From contig CAWCXF010000007.1 in NCBI GenBank assembly GCA_963799455.1, forward strand, positions 310,001-374,000: DNA of 64,000 bases, in the 5' to 3' direction. Shown here piece by piece: positions 34,269 to 42,613 of the stretch. The notes beneath the pieces are model-generated. The model saw nothing but the letters and a program-made list of their open reading frames with translations. It was not told the origin of the DNA and made no database searches. The first letter of the stretch is position 1. Each line of letters begins with the position of its first letter. A program made the position numbers and the translations under genes. Source of the stretch: CAWCXF01 sp963799455 (GTDB lineage Bacteria > Pseudomonadota > Alphaproteobacteria > Rhodobacterales > Rhodobacteraceae).

Positions 34269-35477
34269 TTACGGAAAGCTGGTGGGAACTTCGAAGCCCG
34301 TGCATCCGACTTCGCCGCTGAACCGAAGGGTGGTTCCGCCCAACGCAGCGTCGCATCGATAGAAGAGTGACAGACCGAAGGTGGAGTCGTCGGAACCGCA
34401 CATGGGCGGCGCAAAGGAAACGCTGCTCACTTCGCATGAGGGTGCCCCGGGCTGGGTGTAGGTTCCGTCGGCTCGGTCGCCCACGCCGTCGAGGGTCACG
34501 CGGAAATCGGTGATCGGTCGATCCATGTCGTCATCGCGCCAGCCGCGGACGCCAAAGATCCCGCTCACGCCCGACCCGTTGGAGAACGACACCGCGAGGT
34601 TGTCGAAGAAGTCGTCGTAGAGGCAGCTGGCGCCCGCGGCGAAAGGAGCGAGCGCGTTTGGATCGAGGTCGGTCGCTTCGACGCTATCCCCGTTGCAGGT
34701 GCCGGTGCCGCAAGGCTGACCGACGAGCATGTCGAAACGCGCAGGGACCACACAGCACTCGCCGCGATCGTCGCCCTCGACACAGTAGGGGAACGTTCCG
34801 CTACACGAGCGGCTACAGCTGGGTCCTGCGTCGTTGCCCGCATCGTTGCCTGCATCAGGACGGCCTGCATCGAAGGGGACGCTGCTGTCGGGCGAGCCGC
34901 TATCCGGAGCGCCCGCATCAAACGTTGCCGGGTCTCGGGCTCCGCAGTCGCTGCAGTCCGAACCAAAAGCGCAGACGGAGAACTCGGCGCCCGAGCCGCC
35001 GTCGTCACACGCGCCGTCTCCCGCCCACGCGCCGGGCTGGTCGGCCGGGCCACACGTGTCCGTGCACAATCCCGACTGTGCTTCGCACGCGCCCGCTACG
35101 CAGATCGCATTGCCGCTGCACATGCCGCACAGACCACCACAGCCGTCGCTGCCGCACTCGTTCATTCCGCAGCTTGGTTCGCAAGCCGCGCAGTCGGGGT
35201 CGGTGGCGCAACCGTCAGGACACACGCCGTCGGCGGCGTTGTCGCATTCGCATCCGGCCGGCTCACCTGCTCGTGCGAGGCACGTTTGACCGCTTCGACA
35301 AGATCGCTCGACACGTGAAGAGCCCACGCAAGACGCGAAGGTATTTGCGTCGATGCAGCGGGTCTCTCCGTCGGCGACGTCACCGCAGCCGGTCGGCATG
35401 GGCGTAGGCATGGGCATAGAATCGTCGTCGCCGCAGGCGGCGAGGAGTAGGGCAGAAAGGAGAACTAAGCGCGTCAT
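34269..35477 (-). CDS. Cys-rich lipoprotein with Asp-Ala-Gly linker and C-terminal beta domain
   Basis: 402 residues. MTRLVLLSALLLAACGDDDS is the signal (lipobox LLAAC), with a short MPMPTPMPT spacer. A Cys-rich N-terminal half (CDNAADGVCPDGCATD, CGMNECGSDGCGGLCGMC) resembles secreted metazoan-like EGF/CRIB knots. A middle linker of repeated DAG/NDAGNDAG units (about residues 195-222) joins it to a C-terminal beta domain (FDNLAVSFSNGSGVSGIFGV, TDFRVTLDGVGDRADGTY) with conserved Cys. Upstream is the 43-base element shared with the next lipoprotein gene. Function unknown, surface-exposed. Confidence 0.82.
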   Translation of the reverse strand: MTRLVLLSALLLAACGDDDSMPMPTPMPTGCGDVADGETRCIDANTFASCVGSSRVERSCRSGQTCLARAGEPAGCECDNAADGVCPDGCATDPDCAACEPSCGMNECGSDGCGGLCGMCSGNAICVAGACEAQSGLCTDTCGPADQPGAWAGDGACDDGGSGAEFSVCAFGSDCSDCGARDPATFDAGAPDSGSPDSSVPFDAGRPDAGNDAGNDAGPSCSRSCSGTFPYCVEGDDRGECCVVPARFDMLVGQPCGTGTCNGDSVEATDLDPNALAPFAAGASCLYDDFFDNLAVSFSNGSGVSGIFGVRGWRDDDMDRPITDFRVTLDGVGDRADGTYTQPGAPSCEVSSVSFAPPMCGSDDSTFGLSLFYRCDAALGGTTLRFSGEVGCTGFEVPTSFP

Positions 35478-35541
35478 GGAGAAACCTCGTAAAGAAAGAA
35501 GAAGGCGTCCGCGCCAGGCGCGAACGACACTGAACCAAAGC

Positions 35542-35584
35542 GGTCACTTCTTCATTTGGTGTGAGGCGGTGACTTTCAGCGTGG
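35542..35584 (-). promoter_or_regulatory. 43-base upstream element, copy A
   Basis: Matches copy B at 36334-36376 without gaps, differing at about eight positions; the first 12 bases (GGTCACTTCTTC on the plus strand) and the last ten are identical. It lies 65-107 bases upstream of the lipoprotein start at 35477, a distance that suits a promoter or regulator site. It is likely a shared control region for similarly regulated surface lipoproteins. Confidence 0.55.
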
Positions 35585-35622
35585 AGACTCAAAAAAAAGT
35601 TGGGTCACCGCTCCGAGGCGCT

Positions 35623-36261
35623 CTAGGCAGGTCCCGAAACATCGTAGTTGCAGATGATTCCAGACACCGTCAGGGCGAAGCGCCCGGCGTTGGGCGTCCA
35701 GGTGACGCTTACGCTCAATCCCTCGACAACGAAGGTTCCGGCACAAGAACACGCGGCGGAGTCGAGCGTGCAGCCGACGGATTCGAGGCTGTCGTCTGTG
35801 CTGACGGTCACCGTGACAGCGCTGCCTGCCTGAGTGACGGAGAGCGTCTCCACGTCGAGCATTCTACACACGCCAGGGTTGCCCGCGGTTTGGCGCACTG
35901 TGTAGTTGCCGGTCACATCGCTGCAAGACGGCCCCGAGTCTCTTGCGGGTCCAGGACCCGCATCCGGCATCGGGGTTGCACAGGTCCGACAAACGCCGGC
36001 GCCATCGATCCCGGTGGCTCCGTTTTTGTCGCAGAACATGCCAGCGGCGCAATTTGCGCTGGATTGACAGCCCGCCTCGCAGATGATGACGTCACACCAT
36101 TCGTTCGCAGAGCAGAATTGGCCGCTGCATGCGCTCACGCCGTCGGTGGTGCTGCACATGCGCGCGTTTGGATTGGTGGAGCCGGAGTCGGGGCCGACCA
36201 TTCCATCGTCGTCGCCACACGCGAGAAGGAGAAAAACAGAAAGAATAGCGAAGCGAGTCAT
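35623..36261 (-). CDS. Cys-rich lipoprotein
   Basis: 212 residues. MTRFAILSVFLLLACGDDDG is the signal (lipobox LLAC), nearly the same start as the neighbouring 402-residue lipoprotein (MTR...L.LLLA.CGDDD), suggesting paralogy or shared domain shuffling. A Cys-rich module (CSGQFCSANEWCDVIICEAG, CQSSANCAAGMFCDKNG) is followed by a PMPDAGPGPARDSGPS linker and a C-terminal beta domain (GNYTVRQTAGNPGVC, VEGLSVSVTWTPNAGRFALT). Probably surface exposed, function unknown. Its upstream region carries copy B of the 43-base element. Confidence 0.82.
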   Translation of the reverse strand: MTRFAILSVFLLLACGDDDGMVGPDSGSTNPNARMCSTTDGVSACSGQFCSANEWCDVIICEAGCQSSANCAAGMFCDKNGATGIDGAGVCRTCATPMPDAGPGPARDSGPSCSDVTGNYTVRQTAGNPGVCRMLDVETLSVTQAGSAVTVTVSTDDSLESVGCTLDSAACSCAGTFVVEGLSVSVTWTPNAGRFALTVSGIICNYDVSGPA

Positions 36262-36333
36262 AAAGTTACCTCATGAAGAAGATGGACGTCGGCGACTCGC
36301 CCGCGAAGAATAGCGGGCGACGCCGAGCGAAGG

Positions 36334-36376
36334 GGTCACTTCTTCGTTTGGTTTGAGCCTTCGACGTTCAGCGTGG
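36334..36376 (-). promoter_or_regulatory. 43-base upstream element, copy B
   Basis: Partner of the element at 35542-35584. It lies 73-115 bases upstream of the lipoprotein start at 36261. Between it and the start is a long hairpin-like stretch around CGCCCGCGAAGAATAGCGGGCG (arms only: CGCCCGC / GCGGGCG), not found in copy A. Confidence 0.55.
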
Positions 36377-36411
36377 GCGCCGAAAGAAAGCGCGTTTTCT
36401 TCGTTGGGGTG

Positions 36412-37146
36412 TCAGCGGTCGGCGAGAATCAGCTGCACCAGGCAGCTGTCGTCCTCGCAGATGCCCGAGGCGCAGGAATCGAAGGTGTCCGCTGCGTCAT
36501 AGGTCACGCGGCCGCAGGTCTGCCGGCAGAGAGTCAGCTCCGAGGCGTCGATGCAGTCGAAGTTATGCATCGTGTCGCACCCGCGCCGGCACTCATCGAC
36601 GTTCTCCGGGTCCCAGGGCACCAGAATCGGAAAGCAAGGGTCGGTGTCGCAGGAGCTACTGTCGCAGTCGTTGAAGCGCGTGATTCGAGCGTCTGTTCTG
36701 TCCGAACAGGCGGCGAGACACTCGCGTTCCTCGAAAGCCACGATGCATTCCTCTGCGGAGAGGGCCCTGCATTGAGCCTCGCAAGCTTGCTGCAGGTCCG
36801 AAGTCGTGGTGCATTCCGGCGGGTAGGAGCAGCCGGAGCGGCGTGCTTCGCATGCGAGCACCATGGTTGGGTCGCTCGCGCAGGATGACGTGCATTCGGC
36901 CTGCGCCGGCGGGTCGAAACAGGCCCCGATCATATTGCAGGCGGCGGCGCATGAATCGGAGCTGTCTTCTTGGGGGACATCCCGAGGAGAGCCCGTGTCG
37001 GCGATCGTCATGTCCGCAGCACCGACGTCGGCCGCTGCGGTGTCCGTCACGGCGGCATCCCTGGCCAACTCACCAACGCTCGCTGTTTGCGCGCACGCCA
37101 CCAGCGAAATATAGAGCCAGACCGAGATGGGGAGTTGGTTGTCCAA
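36412..37146 (-). CDS. Cys-rich secreted lipoprotein
   Basis: About 244 residues if TTG 37146 is the start (LDNQLPISVWLYISLVAC, lipobox SLVAC); the frame extends 70 codons further but that part shadows the divergent gene. After an Asp/Ala-rich spacer come repeated Cys pairs, roughly every 10-15 residues: CAAACNMIGACFDPPAQAEC, CSSCASDPTMVLAC, CEARRSGCSYPPEC, CRALSAEECIVAFEEREC and CRRGCDTMHNFDC. This pattern of paired Cys with acidic loops recurs in myxobacterial outer-surface proteins. The start is only about 43 bases from the divergent gene's start, so the exact 5' end is uncertain. Confidence 0.7.
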   Translation of the reverse strand: MDNQLPISVWLYISLVACAQTASVGELARDAAVTDTAAADVGAADMTIADTGSPRDVPQEDSSDSCAAACNMIGACFDPPAQAECTSSCASDPTMVLACEARRSGCSYPPECTTTSDLQQACEAQCRALSAEECIVAFEERECLAACSDRTDARITRFNDCDSSSCDTDPCFPILVPWDPENVDECRRGCDTMHNFDCIDASELTLCRQTCGRVTYDAADTFDSCASGICEDDSCLVQLILADR

Positions 37147-37189
37147 AGTAATGCCTCGGCGCTCGCCGTCGAGCAGAGGCTTACACGCT

Positions 37190-38233
37190 GTGGCGCCTGC
37201 CCGCAAAGGCGGCCGCGTCTTGCCGTTCCTTACCCTGGGCCTGGCCTTGGCGGTTGGCGTGACGCCTCGTTCCGCAGACGCCCAGTTGGCGGAGCACGAA
37301 GCCTCCGATACCGCGACGAGGCCGGAAGCTCGCTTGGAGTTTGTCGGCGGCGAAGACACCTGCTTTGAAGAACAAGAGTTTCAAGGTCACGTTCGAACGC
37401 GGCTTGGGTATGACCCCTTCGCCATAGATGCGGAGCGGTCCGTTGTGCTTCGCGTCGATTCAAGCGACGAAGAACTCCTCATCCACATCCAGCTGAGTTC
37501 GCCAAACACCGAACAAGCCGCCGTCCGCGAGATCGATGGAGCACCCCACGAATGCGAAGCGCTCTTCAGCGCCGCTGTTTTGGCCGTGAGTATCGCCATC
37601 GACCCAGCGGTGCTGTCCCGGCCGCCAGGCGAAGTTCAACCTGAACCGGAGCCTGAACCGGAGCCCGAGCCGGAACCTGAACCCGAATCGGAGCCTGAGC
37701 CTGAGCCTGAGCCGGAGCGGGAGCCGGAGCCCGAACCTGAGCTGTTGACGGGTTCCGTCTACGTCGGTGGTCACATGTCCGTGGGCGCAACGCCGGGACC
37801 GGTGAGCGGCGGCGGCTCCCTCGGGATCGAACTCCGATACCGCGCGCTTCGACTCGCCATCGGCCTGCGGGGGGATGTGCCGCGCTCGACGGACTTCCAA
37901 GGGGGAAGCGTCAGCGCTCACACCTTCGGCGGAGAGCTGTCCGCTTGTGGGCACTGGTCGGCGCTCTTCGCGTGCGCGACGGGTGTAATCGGTGCAACCC
38001 GTGCTCAAGGAAGCGGGTTCGAAAGCAACGAAGTTGTCTACCTCGTCTACACAGCTCTGGGTCTACGACTCGGCGCTGAGTTCATGGTGGGTGGACCCGT
38101 CGCCCTCCGGGCCCAGCTTGATCTTCTCACTCAGCCAACTCCGGCGGAGTTAACCGTGAGCGGACAAGACGCTTGGTCCATGGCGCCTTTTTCCGTGAAT
38201 CTCGGGCTGGGTGTGGTCGTTCATCTTGAGTGA
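37190..38233 (+). CDS. Outer-membrane-type protein with a Pro-Glu rod
   Basis: 347 residues from GTG 37190, giving a signal peptide (RKGGRVLPFLTLGLALAVG...ADAQ); an ATG at 37151 is possible. Residues ~30-150 are a small alpha/beta domain with two Cys. Then follows a rigid run of about 16 Pro-Glu dipeptides (residues ~160-195), a device that spans the periplasm. The C-terminal ~150 residues have alternating hydrophobic strands (VYVGGHMSVGATPGPVSGG, LRLAIGLRGDVPRS, LRLGAEFMVGGPVALRAQL) ending in VNLGLGVVVHLE, typical of an outer-membrane beta barrel. The ECF sigma gene starts three bases after the stop, so it belongs to that operon. Confidence 0.8.
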   Translation: MAPARKGGRVLPFLTLGLALAVGVTPRSADAQLAEHEASDTATRPEARLEFVGGEDTCFEEQEFQGHVRTRLGYDPFAIDAERSVVLRVDSSDEELLIHIQLSSPNTEQAAVREIDGAPHECEALFSAAVLAVSIAIDPAVLSRPPGEVQPEPEPEPEPEPEPEPESEPEPEPEPEREPEPEPELLTGSVYVGGHMSVGATPGPVSGGGSLGIELRYRALRLAIGLRGDVPRSTDFQGGSVSAHTFGGELSACGHWSALFACATGVIGATRAQGSGFESNEVVYLVYTALGLRLGAEFMVGGPVALRAQLDLLTQPTPAELTVSGQDAWSMAPFSVNLGLGVVVHLE

Positions 38234-38236
38234 ACG

Positions 38237-38734
38237 ATGACCTTTGACGAGATCTACGACACGGAGCTGCACTACGTGCTGCGCTCCCTGCGTCGTCTTG
38301 GGATCCCGATGCGTGACCTGGAGGATGTCGCCCACGACGTGTTTCTCGTCGTTCACAACAAGCTGTCCGAATACGACCCTGAGCGCGCTCTACGCCCCTG
38401 GCTCTTCGGCATCGCGTTTCGCGTGGCTAGCACTTACCGACGCAAACACAGCAATCTGAAAGAGCGTCTCAGCGAAACGAGCGAGGGAGCCAGCGCGGAC
38501 GATCCGAAGAATCCGTGGCCCGCGCATCAAACGCGCCAGCTGGTCTTGGCGGCGTTGGAGGCTCTTGAACTAGAACCCCGCGCCGTGATCATCCTTCACG
38601 ACATCGACGGCGCGACGGCTGGCGAAATCTCCGATACGCTGTCGATGCCCGTCAACCGAGTCTACTCACGCCTGCGAATCGCGCGGCGGGACTTCCGAAA
38701 CGCCGCACTCAAACTCCAGGAGGAAACGTCATGA
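38237..38734 (+). CDS. ECF-type sigma-70 factor
   Basis: 165 residues. Region 2 is at ~8-70: LRSLRRLGIPMRDLEDVAHD, VFLVVHNKLSEYDPERALRP and WLFGIAFRVASTYRRKH. Region 4 is at ~105-160: EALELEPRAVIILHDIDGAT then GEISDTLSMPVNRVYSRLRI, the helix-turn-helix that reads the -35 element. No region 3 and no receptor domain, so it belongs to the small extracytoplasmic-function class. It is coupled to the next gene by overlap (stop at 38734, ATG 38731) and follows a cell-envelope protein, so it likely responds to an envelope state. Confidence 0.9.
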   Translation: MTFDEIYDTELHYVLRSLRRLGIPMRDLEDVAHDVFLVVHNKLSEYDPERALRPWLFGIAFRVASTYRRKHSNLKERLSETSEGASADDPKNPWPAHQTRQLVLAALEALELEPRAVIILHDIDGATAGEISDTLSMPVNRVYSRLRIARRDFRNAALKLQEETS

Positions 38735-39543
38735 GTGCGCCGAAGCTCACTCCCGAACTGGAAGCTCTCTTTCAGGCAGAACGCGAAGCCGAACCGCTCC
38801 CGGACGGTTTCGGGGAGAGACTGCGTTCGCGGATCGATGGCTCCATCGGTGGCGGCGGACCCGGCGGCGACGGCGGCGATGGCGGACCGGGCGATAGCGG
38901 CGATGGCGGTAGCGGCGATGGCGATAGCGGCGGGCCCGGGGGCGACGTCGGCCCCTCGACGGCGGACGCGGCGAACGCGGCGCAGAGCGCAGCCGGCTCC
39001 GCGGCGACGGGCCTCAGCCTTTTCCAGGCAGGGGCGCTCATGGGCGTGTTTGGCCTCGGAATCGGAGTTGGTGCGTTTGGGCACGCGACCTTCGCGGACA
39101 ATGCGACTCCCGAACAGCCCGCCCGGATCGAGCCAAGCGAGCCGAGCGAACCGAGCGAACCGAGCGAGCTCGTCGAGGTCGAGCCCATCATTCCTGATCC
39201 TGGCGAACCGGAGCCCATCGTGGCGGTCGAGCCCGTGCCAGAGCGCCAGCCCCCAACGCCCATGAGGCCTCCTCCAGCGGCGCGGCTGGATGGACGCGCG
39301 CTCCTCGACCAAGCGCAAAACGCCCTGGCTCGCGGGTTGGCCCGGCAGGCCCTCGCGGCCCTCGACGAACACCGCCGCTCGCATCGGCGAGGTCCCCTGC
39401 GCGAGGAGCGCCAAGCCCTCCAAGTCCAAGCCCTCGCAGCCGACGGGCAGTCCCTTCGCGCCCAACAAGAGGCCGCCATCTTCCTCGCTCGCTACCCAAA
39501 TAGCCTCTTCCGGGACGTCGTGGAACGCGCGACTCGGCCCTGA
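38731..39543 (+). CDS. Membrane protein partner of the ECF sigma factor
   Basis: 270 residues, ATG 38731 overlapping the sigma gene's stop. Residues 1-35 are a helical N-terminal segment (PELEALFQAEREAEPLP). Then a long Gly/Asp-rich stretch (~residues 37-75), one transmembrane helix (SLFQAGALMGVFGLGIGVGA) and a Pro-Ser-Glu linker (EPSEPSEPSEPSEL). The C-terminal ~80 residues carry a TPR-like pair, LLDQAQNALARGLARQALAA and RYPNSLFRDVVERATRP, as found in many genes behind myxobacterial ECF sigma factors. Likely an anti-sigma or co-regulator. The classical ZAS motif (HxxxCxxC) is absent. Confidence 0.75.
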   Translation: MSAPKLTPELEALFQAEREAEPLPDGFGERLRSRIDGSIGGGGPGGDGGDGGPGDSGDGGSGDGDSGGPGGDVGPSTADAANAAQSAAGSAATGLSLFQAGALMGVFGLGIGVGAFGHATFADNATPEQPARIEPSEPSEPSEPSELVEVEPIIPDPGEPEPIVAVEPVPERQPPTPMRPPPAARLDGRALLDQAQNALARGLARQALAALDEHRRSHRRGPLREERQALQVQALAADGQSLRAQQEAAIFLARYPNSLFRDVVERATRP

Positions 39544-39588
39544 GCGTTTGCCGAGTCGTCGGCGGCGTGTTGTGCTAGCGTCCTGCGA

Positions 39589-40764
39589 ATGTCGATGCAG
39601 GACGTACAGGCGGCTCAGCGACTTCAGCAGATCGCCCGCCACCTAGAGGCTACTTTCCTAGGAAAGTCAGAGGTCATCCGGCTGATGCTCATCGCGGCGT
39701 TGGCCGGCGAGCACATGGTTTTGATCGGGCCGCCGGGCACCGCCAAGAGCGCCTTGGTTCGGCTCTTCTCCAAGCTCATGCAGGCCAACTACTTTGAGTA
39801 TCTGCTCACGCGCTTTACCGAACCCAATGAGATCTTCGGGCCCATCGACATCAAGGCGTTCCGTGACGGATCCTACAAGCGCCGCACCGAAGGCATGCTG
39901 CCCGAAGCGGAGATCGTCTTCCTTGATGAGGTCTTCAAAGCCAACTCGGCGATCCTCAACTCGCTGCTGAGCGTGCTCAACGAGCGCATCTACACCGTGG
40001 GCGGCCAGCAGATCAAAGTGCCACTCATCAGCGCCTTCGGCGCGTCGAACGAGGTCCCCAACGACGAAGACCTGATGGCTGTCTTCGACCGCTTCTTGCT
40101 GCGCGTTCGCAGTGAGAACCTCGACAGCTACCACTTCCACGACCTGCTCCTGAAGGGCCTCGCCCACGAGACGGCGAAGATCACGGGGCAGCACGACCGC
40201 CTTCAGCCCGTGATCACCAGCGAGCAGCTTCACGCGATCCACGCCGGCTTTGCGCCGAGGCTCAACTTCACCGAAGACTTCCTCGCGGCCTACAAGGGTC
40301 TGGTCTTTCAGATCCGCTCCGAAGGCGTGTCCCTCTCGGACCGTCGAAGCATCAAGATGCTCAAGCTCTTCGCCGCCAGCGCGCTCCTCGACGGACGCCC
40401 GACGGCGGACCCCAGCGACTTCTTCATTCTGCGCCACACCTGGAACAACCTCGACCAGGCCGACATCCTCGAAGGCATCGTCGGACCGGTCCTCGAAGCG
40501 TGGTTCCGCGACCACCCCGAGACGCGACGCTTCGGCGCCGCCGACGTGGGCCTCGAAGCGCTCATCGAAGAGATCAACCGCGTGCGCGACCTGCTCACCA
40601 GCGACCGACCCATGAGCGACATCCAGCTCTTCAGCCATCTCAAGGCGCTCAACGAAGTCAAAGCCGCGCTCCAAGCCATCGGCACGGCGCCAGCGCAGGA
40701 AGCCATCGGCCGCGTCGACCAGCTCCTGGGTCACGTGTTCCAGTCCGGCAAGTTCGCGCAGTAA
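39589..40764 (+). CDS. MoxR-type AAA+ ATPase (RavA-like)
   Basis: 391 residues from ATG 39589. Walker A GPPGTAKS at 47-54, Walker B FLDE at 111-114, sensor 1 around N154 in GASNEVPNDE and an Arg finger near R168 (VFDRFLL). The N- and C-terminal extensions (LFSHLKALNEVKAALQ, GHVFQSGKFAQ) fit the RavA/MoxR class. Such ATPases usually act with a vWA-domain protein encoded beside them, together remodelling protein complexes or loading metals. The next gene is not a vWA protein, so this one looks separated from its partner. Single-gene ribosome context is ordinary. Confidence 0.9.
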   Translation: MSMQDVQAAQRLQQIARHLEATFLGKSEVIRLMLIAALAGEHMVLIGPPGTAKSALVRLFSKLMQANYFEYLLTRFTEPNEIFGPIDIKAFRDGSYKRRTEGMLPEAEIVFLDEVFKANSAILNSLLSVLNERIYTVGGQQIKVPLISAFGASNEVPNDEDLMAVFDRFLLRVRSENLDSYHFHDLLLKGLAHETAKITGQHDRLQPVITSEQLHAIHAGFAPRLNFTEDFLAAYKGLVFQIRSEGVSLSDRRSIKMLKLFAASALLDGRPTADPSDFFILRHTWNNLDQADILEGIVGPVLEAWFRDHPETRRFGAADVGLEALIEEINRVRDLLTSDRPMSDIQLFSHLKALNEVKAALQAIGTAPAQEAIGRVDQLLGHVFQSGKFAQ

Positions 40765-40775
40765 GAAGCGCTTCC

Positions 40776-41594
40776 ATGGAGGTGGAGGACTTACGTTGGG
40801 CGACCGATTTGGTCTCCGAAATGGTCAACGCCGTGGGCGAAGACGCTGTCCTCCGAGCTCCACTGGTCCTACCGACAGCCGCGCATTTTCCAGACGCCAT
40901 CGAAGAAGGTGCCGTTGGGGCTCGCCAGATCATCCGGCGCATGATGCGACATGCTTCGCTCGGGCATCTGCACGTCGATGTCGACTACGCAGGTTCCGAA
41001 GAGTCCGCCCCTGAAACGGGCGCACCCATCGAGTTCGTTGGGTGTTCGGACGGAAAGGACACTGCGTTCTTCAGTATCCACGCGCTTGAGACCACGGAAG
41101 TCGCGGCGGAATTCTTATGCTTTGAGGTTGGCCTCGCGTATGGGGTTTGCCACGGTTTAGTCACCGGCCTGACCAACCAAGAGGCCCTCGACGTCGATCT
41201 TTCGGATCCGGACTTAGCACTCGTGGATATACGATCGGCGGTGTACGCCTACTGTCTCGGACTCGGAGTGATCGCGTTCAACGGAGTCGAGCACTTCGAA
41301 AAGTCCGGGCGTCTCGAAGGGACCATGGCGCACACTTATTGGCGAACTACGAGGGCCGGAGAACTCGGCCTAGAACAGGGCGCGACAATGCTCGCGCTTT
41401 GGACCGTCCTCCGCGACTCATCGAAGAGCGAACTCAAGAGCATCGCCACGCACCTTCGTCCGAACCAGCGCGCCGCGTTTCGAGAAGCCCGGCAGCGACT
41501 CGCGCGGATCCCCCGCCGCGACGTCCTCGTGAGCGCTGGCATCTCCTCAGAGACTGCGAGGAGATCTCCACGGCCCGTTGACGTCTCCGTTTAG
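40776..41594 (+). CDS. Conserved cytoplasmic protein of unknown function
   Basis: 272 residues from ATG 40776, 11 bases after the MoxR stop and so probably co-transcribed. LRAPLVLPTAAHFPDAIEEG then GARQIIRRMMRHASLGHLHV and a later TTEVAAEFLCFEVGLAYGVC recall a widespread family opening with 'vLPT..FFP..w.g....a..lv..v..y' that often contains a HEL motif in the second half; the clear HEL motif is replaced here. Mixed alpha/beta, no signal peptide. Possibly a small enzyme or a metal-binding protein. It could assist the ATPase, but context alone supports this. Confidence 0.55.
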   Translation: MEVEDLRWATDLVSEMVNAVGEDAVLRAPLVLPTAAHFPDAIEEGAVGARQIIRRMMRHASLGHLHVDVDYAGSEESAPETGAPIEFVGCSDGKDTAFFSIHALETTEVAAEFLCFEVGLAYGVCHGLVTGLTNQEALDVDLSDPDLALVDIRSAVYAYCLGLGVIAFNGVEHFEKSGRLEGTMAHTYWRTTRAGELGLEQGATMLALWTVLRDSSKSELKSIATHLRPNQRAAFREARQRLARIPRRDVLVSAGISSETARRSPRPVDVSV

Positions 41595-41722
41595 CACGAT
41601 CCACTGCGCTATTCTCTGCGCCTTCATTGGGTGGCTGCACCACGTCGCGACGATCGCTCCGGTCGTTTCGAGCCCGCAGTCAACGCTGGAATAGAAAGCA
41701 GGCGACCCGCGGTTGAACCGTC

Positions 41723-42304
41723 GTGGCGATCGCGCTGTCTCTGTTGGCGCTCTTCCTCTTCGCGCTGGTCTCCTCGGGGGTGTTGCTTACCGCTCTGATC
41801 GCCTCCGACGCACCCCGGCCGCGGCGAGGCGAGCTCGTCGGGGACTCACCGTACCGCGCCTCGCGCTTCGCGGCGCCTCGTGTAGCTCCAATCTGGCTTC
41901 GCATTGTCTGCTGGGTCGCCGCGATGGGCGGCCTCGCGACGCTCATGCTCTTCGCACCAGCAGCCCTCTTTTGGTCTCTCGACCTCGGCGTCGAGAATAG
42001 CGGCACAGGCGTGCTTTCCGCGCTCGCGTTCTTTGCGAGCATCTCCGGATTCGTGGCCGGCGCGGTCCACATTCACGTCGCGCGACGAACGCTGCGTCAC
42101 GAGCCCGTCGGCGACTCCGCGTTCATGTATCTGTACGCGCATCACGTGTGCGTCGCCGGCGTTATCGCCTTCGCAGGGGCGCTCTCCCCCGTCGCGGGCT
42201 CGACCGTTCCTGTGGGCATCGGTTTGTCTGTCGGGTTGTGCAGCATCGTCGTCGCGATGGACACCGTCGTGCCCCACGCTCATCGGCGTGAGGAGCGCGC
42301 TTGA
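41723..42304 (+). CDS. Small four-helix membrane protein
   Basis: 193 residues from GTG 41723. Four hydrophobic segments: MAIALSLLALFLFALVSSGV, WLRIVCWVAAMGGLATLMLF, LSALAFFASISGFVAGAVHI and a final pair around VCVAGVIAFAGALSPVAGST. The second segment's 'LRIVCW.(A/T)AMGG.AT' and the following 'RHE.VG..AF..LY.HH' are shared with the protein at 63038-63643, so the two are paralogues. Neither has a recognised function. A third copy, C-terminal only and broken, lies at 43194-43418 on the other strand. Confidence 0.75.
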   Translation: MAIALSLLALFLFALVSSGVLLTALIASDAPRPRRGELVGDSPYRASRFAAPRVAPIWLRIVCWVAAMGGLATLMLFAPAALFWSLDLGVENSGTGVLSALAFFASISGFVAGAVHIHVARRTLRHEPVGDSAFMYLYAHHVCVAGVIAFAGALSPVAGSTVPVGIGLSVGLCSIVVAMDTVVPHAHRREERA

Positions 42305-42613
42305 CGCTCTTCTTTCTTTGCGAAAAGTTGCGACTCCCACTGCGCGGCGCCGCGCCCGCTGTGTCGGAGATGCTGACGAGTCATGCCGCGACTCTCGAGC
42401 GCGCGTTCGGTCGCTGGTTCGGAAAAAGCCCGGCCGTTGCTCGACGCTCGCTCTTCTCTCTCGTCTCTCTCTGAGCGCCCGGTGAGTTCTAAAGGTAGAG
42501 ACAGCGGCCCCCAGGTTCATCCGCGGCCTGGGGGTGGTCTGCAGCATGGCTGGGATTCGCGCGTTCAATGGCACACCTTGAAGAAACGCGGTCGCTTCCG
42601 TACCTTAGACTCA
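42305..42613. other. Intergenic region with a stem-loop
   Basis: 309 bases. A hairpin with 8-bp arms CCCCCAGG and CCTGGGGG lies at 42508-42534, without a T-run, so it is not a standard intrinsic terminator. It sits about 80 bases before the start of the next gene and could affect its leader. No gene seen. Confidence 0.4.

Noticed and set aside
37650..37740. Regular GAGCC/GAACC repetition considered as a repeat array
   Set aside because: It is codon repetition for a Pro-Glu rod within one gene; no spacers, so not CRISPR.
26509..40764. Linking the 26.5-29 kb unknown pair with the MoxR gene at 39.6 kb as one conflict system
   Set aside because: They are more than 10 kb apart with unrelated genes between and no shared motif, so only mentioned as a hypothesis.
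42508..42534. Stem-loop considered as terminator
   Set aside because: No T-tract follows and the loop is long; kept only as an intergenic note.
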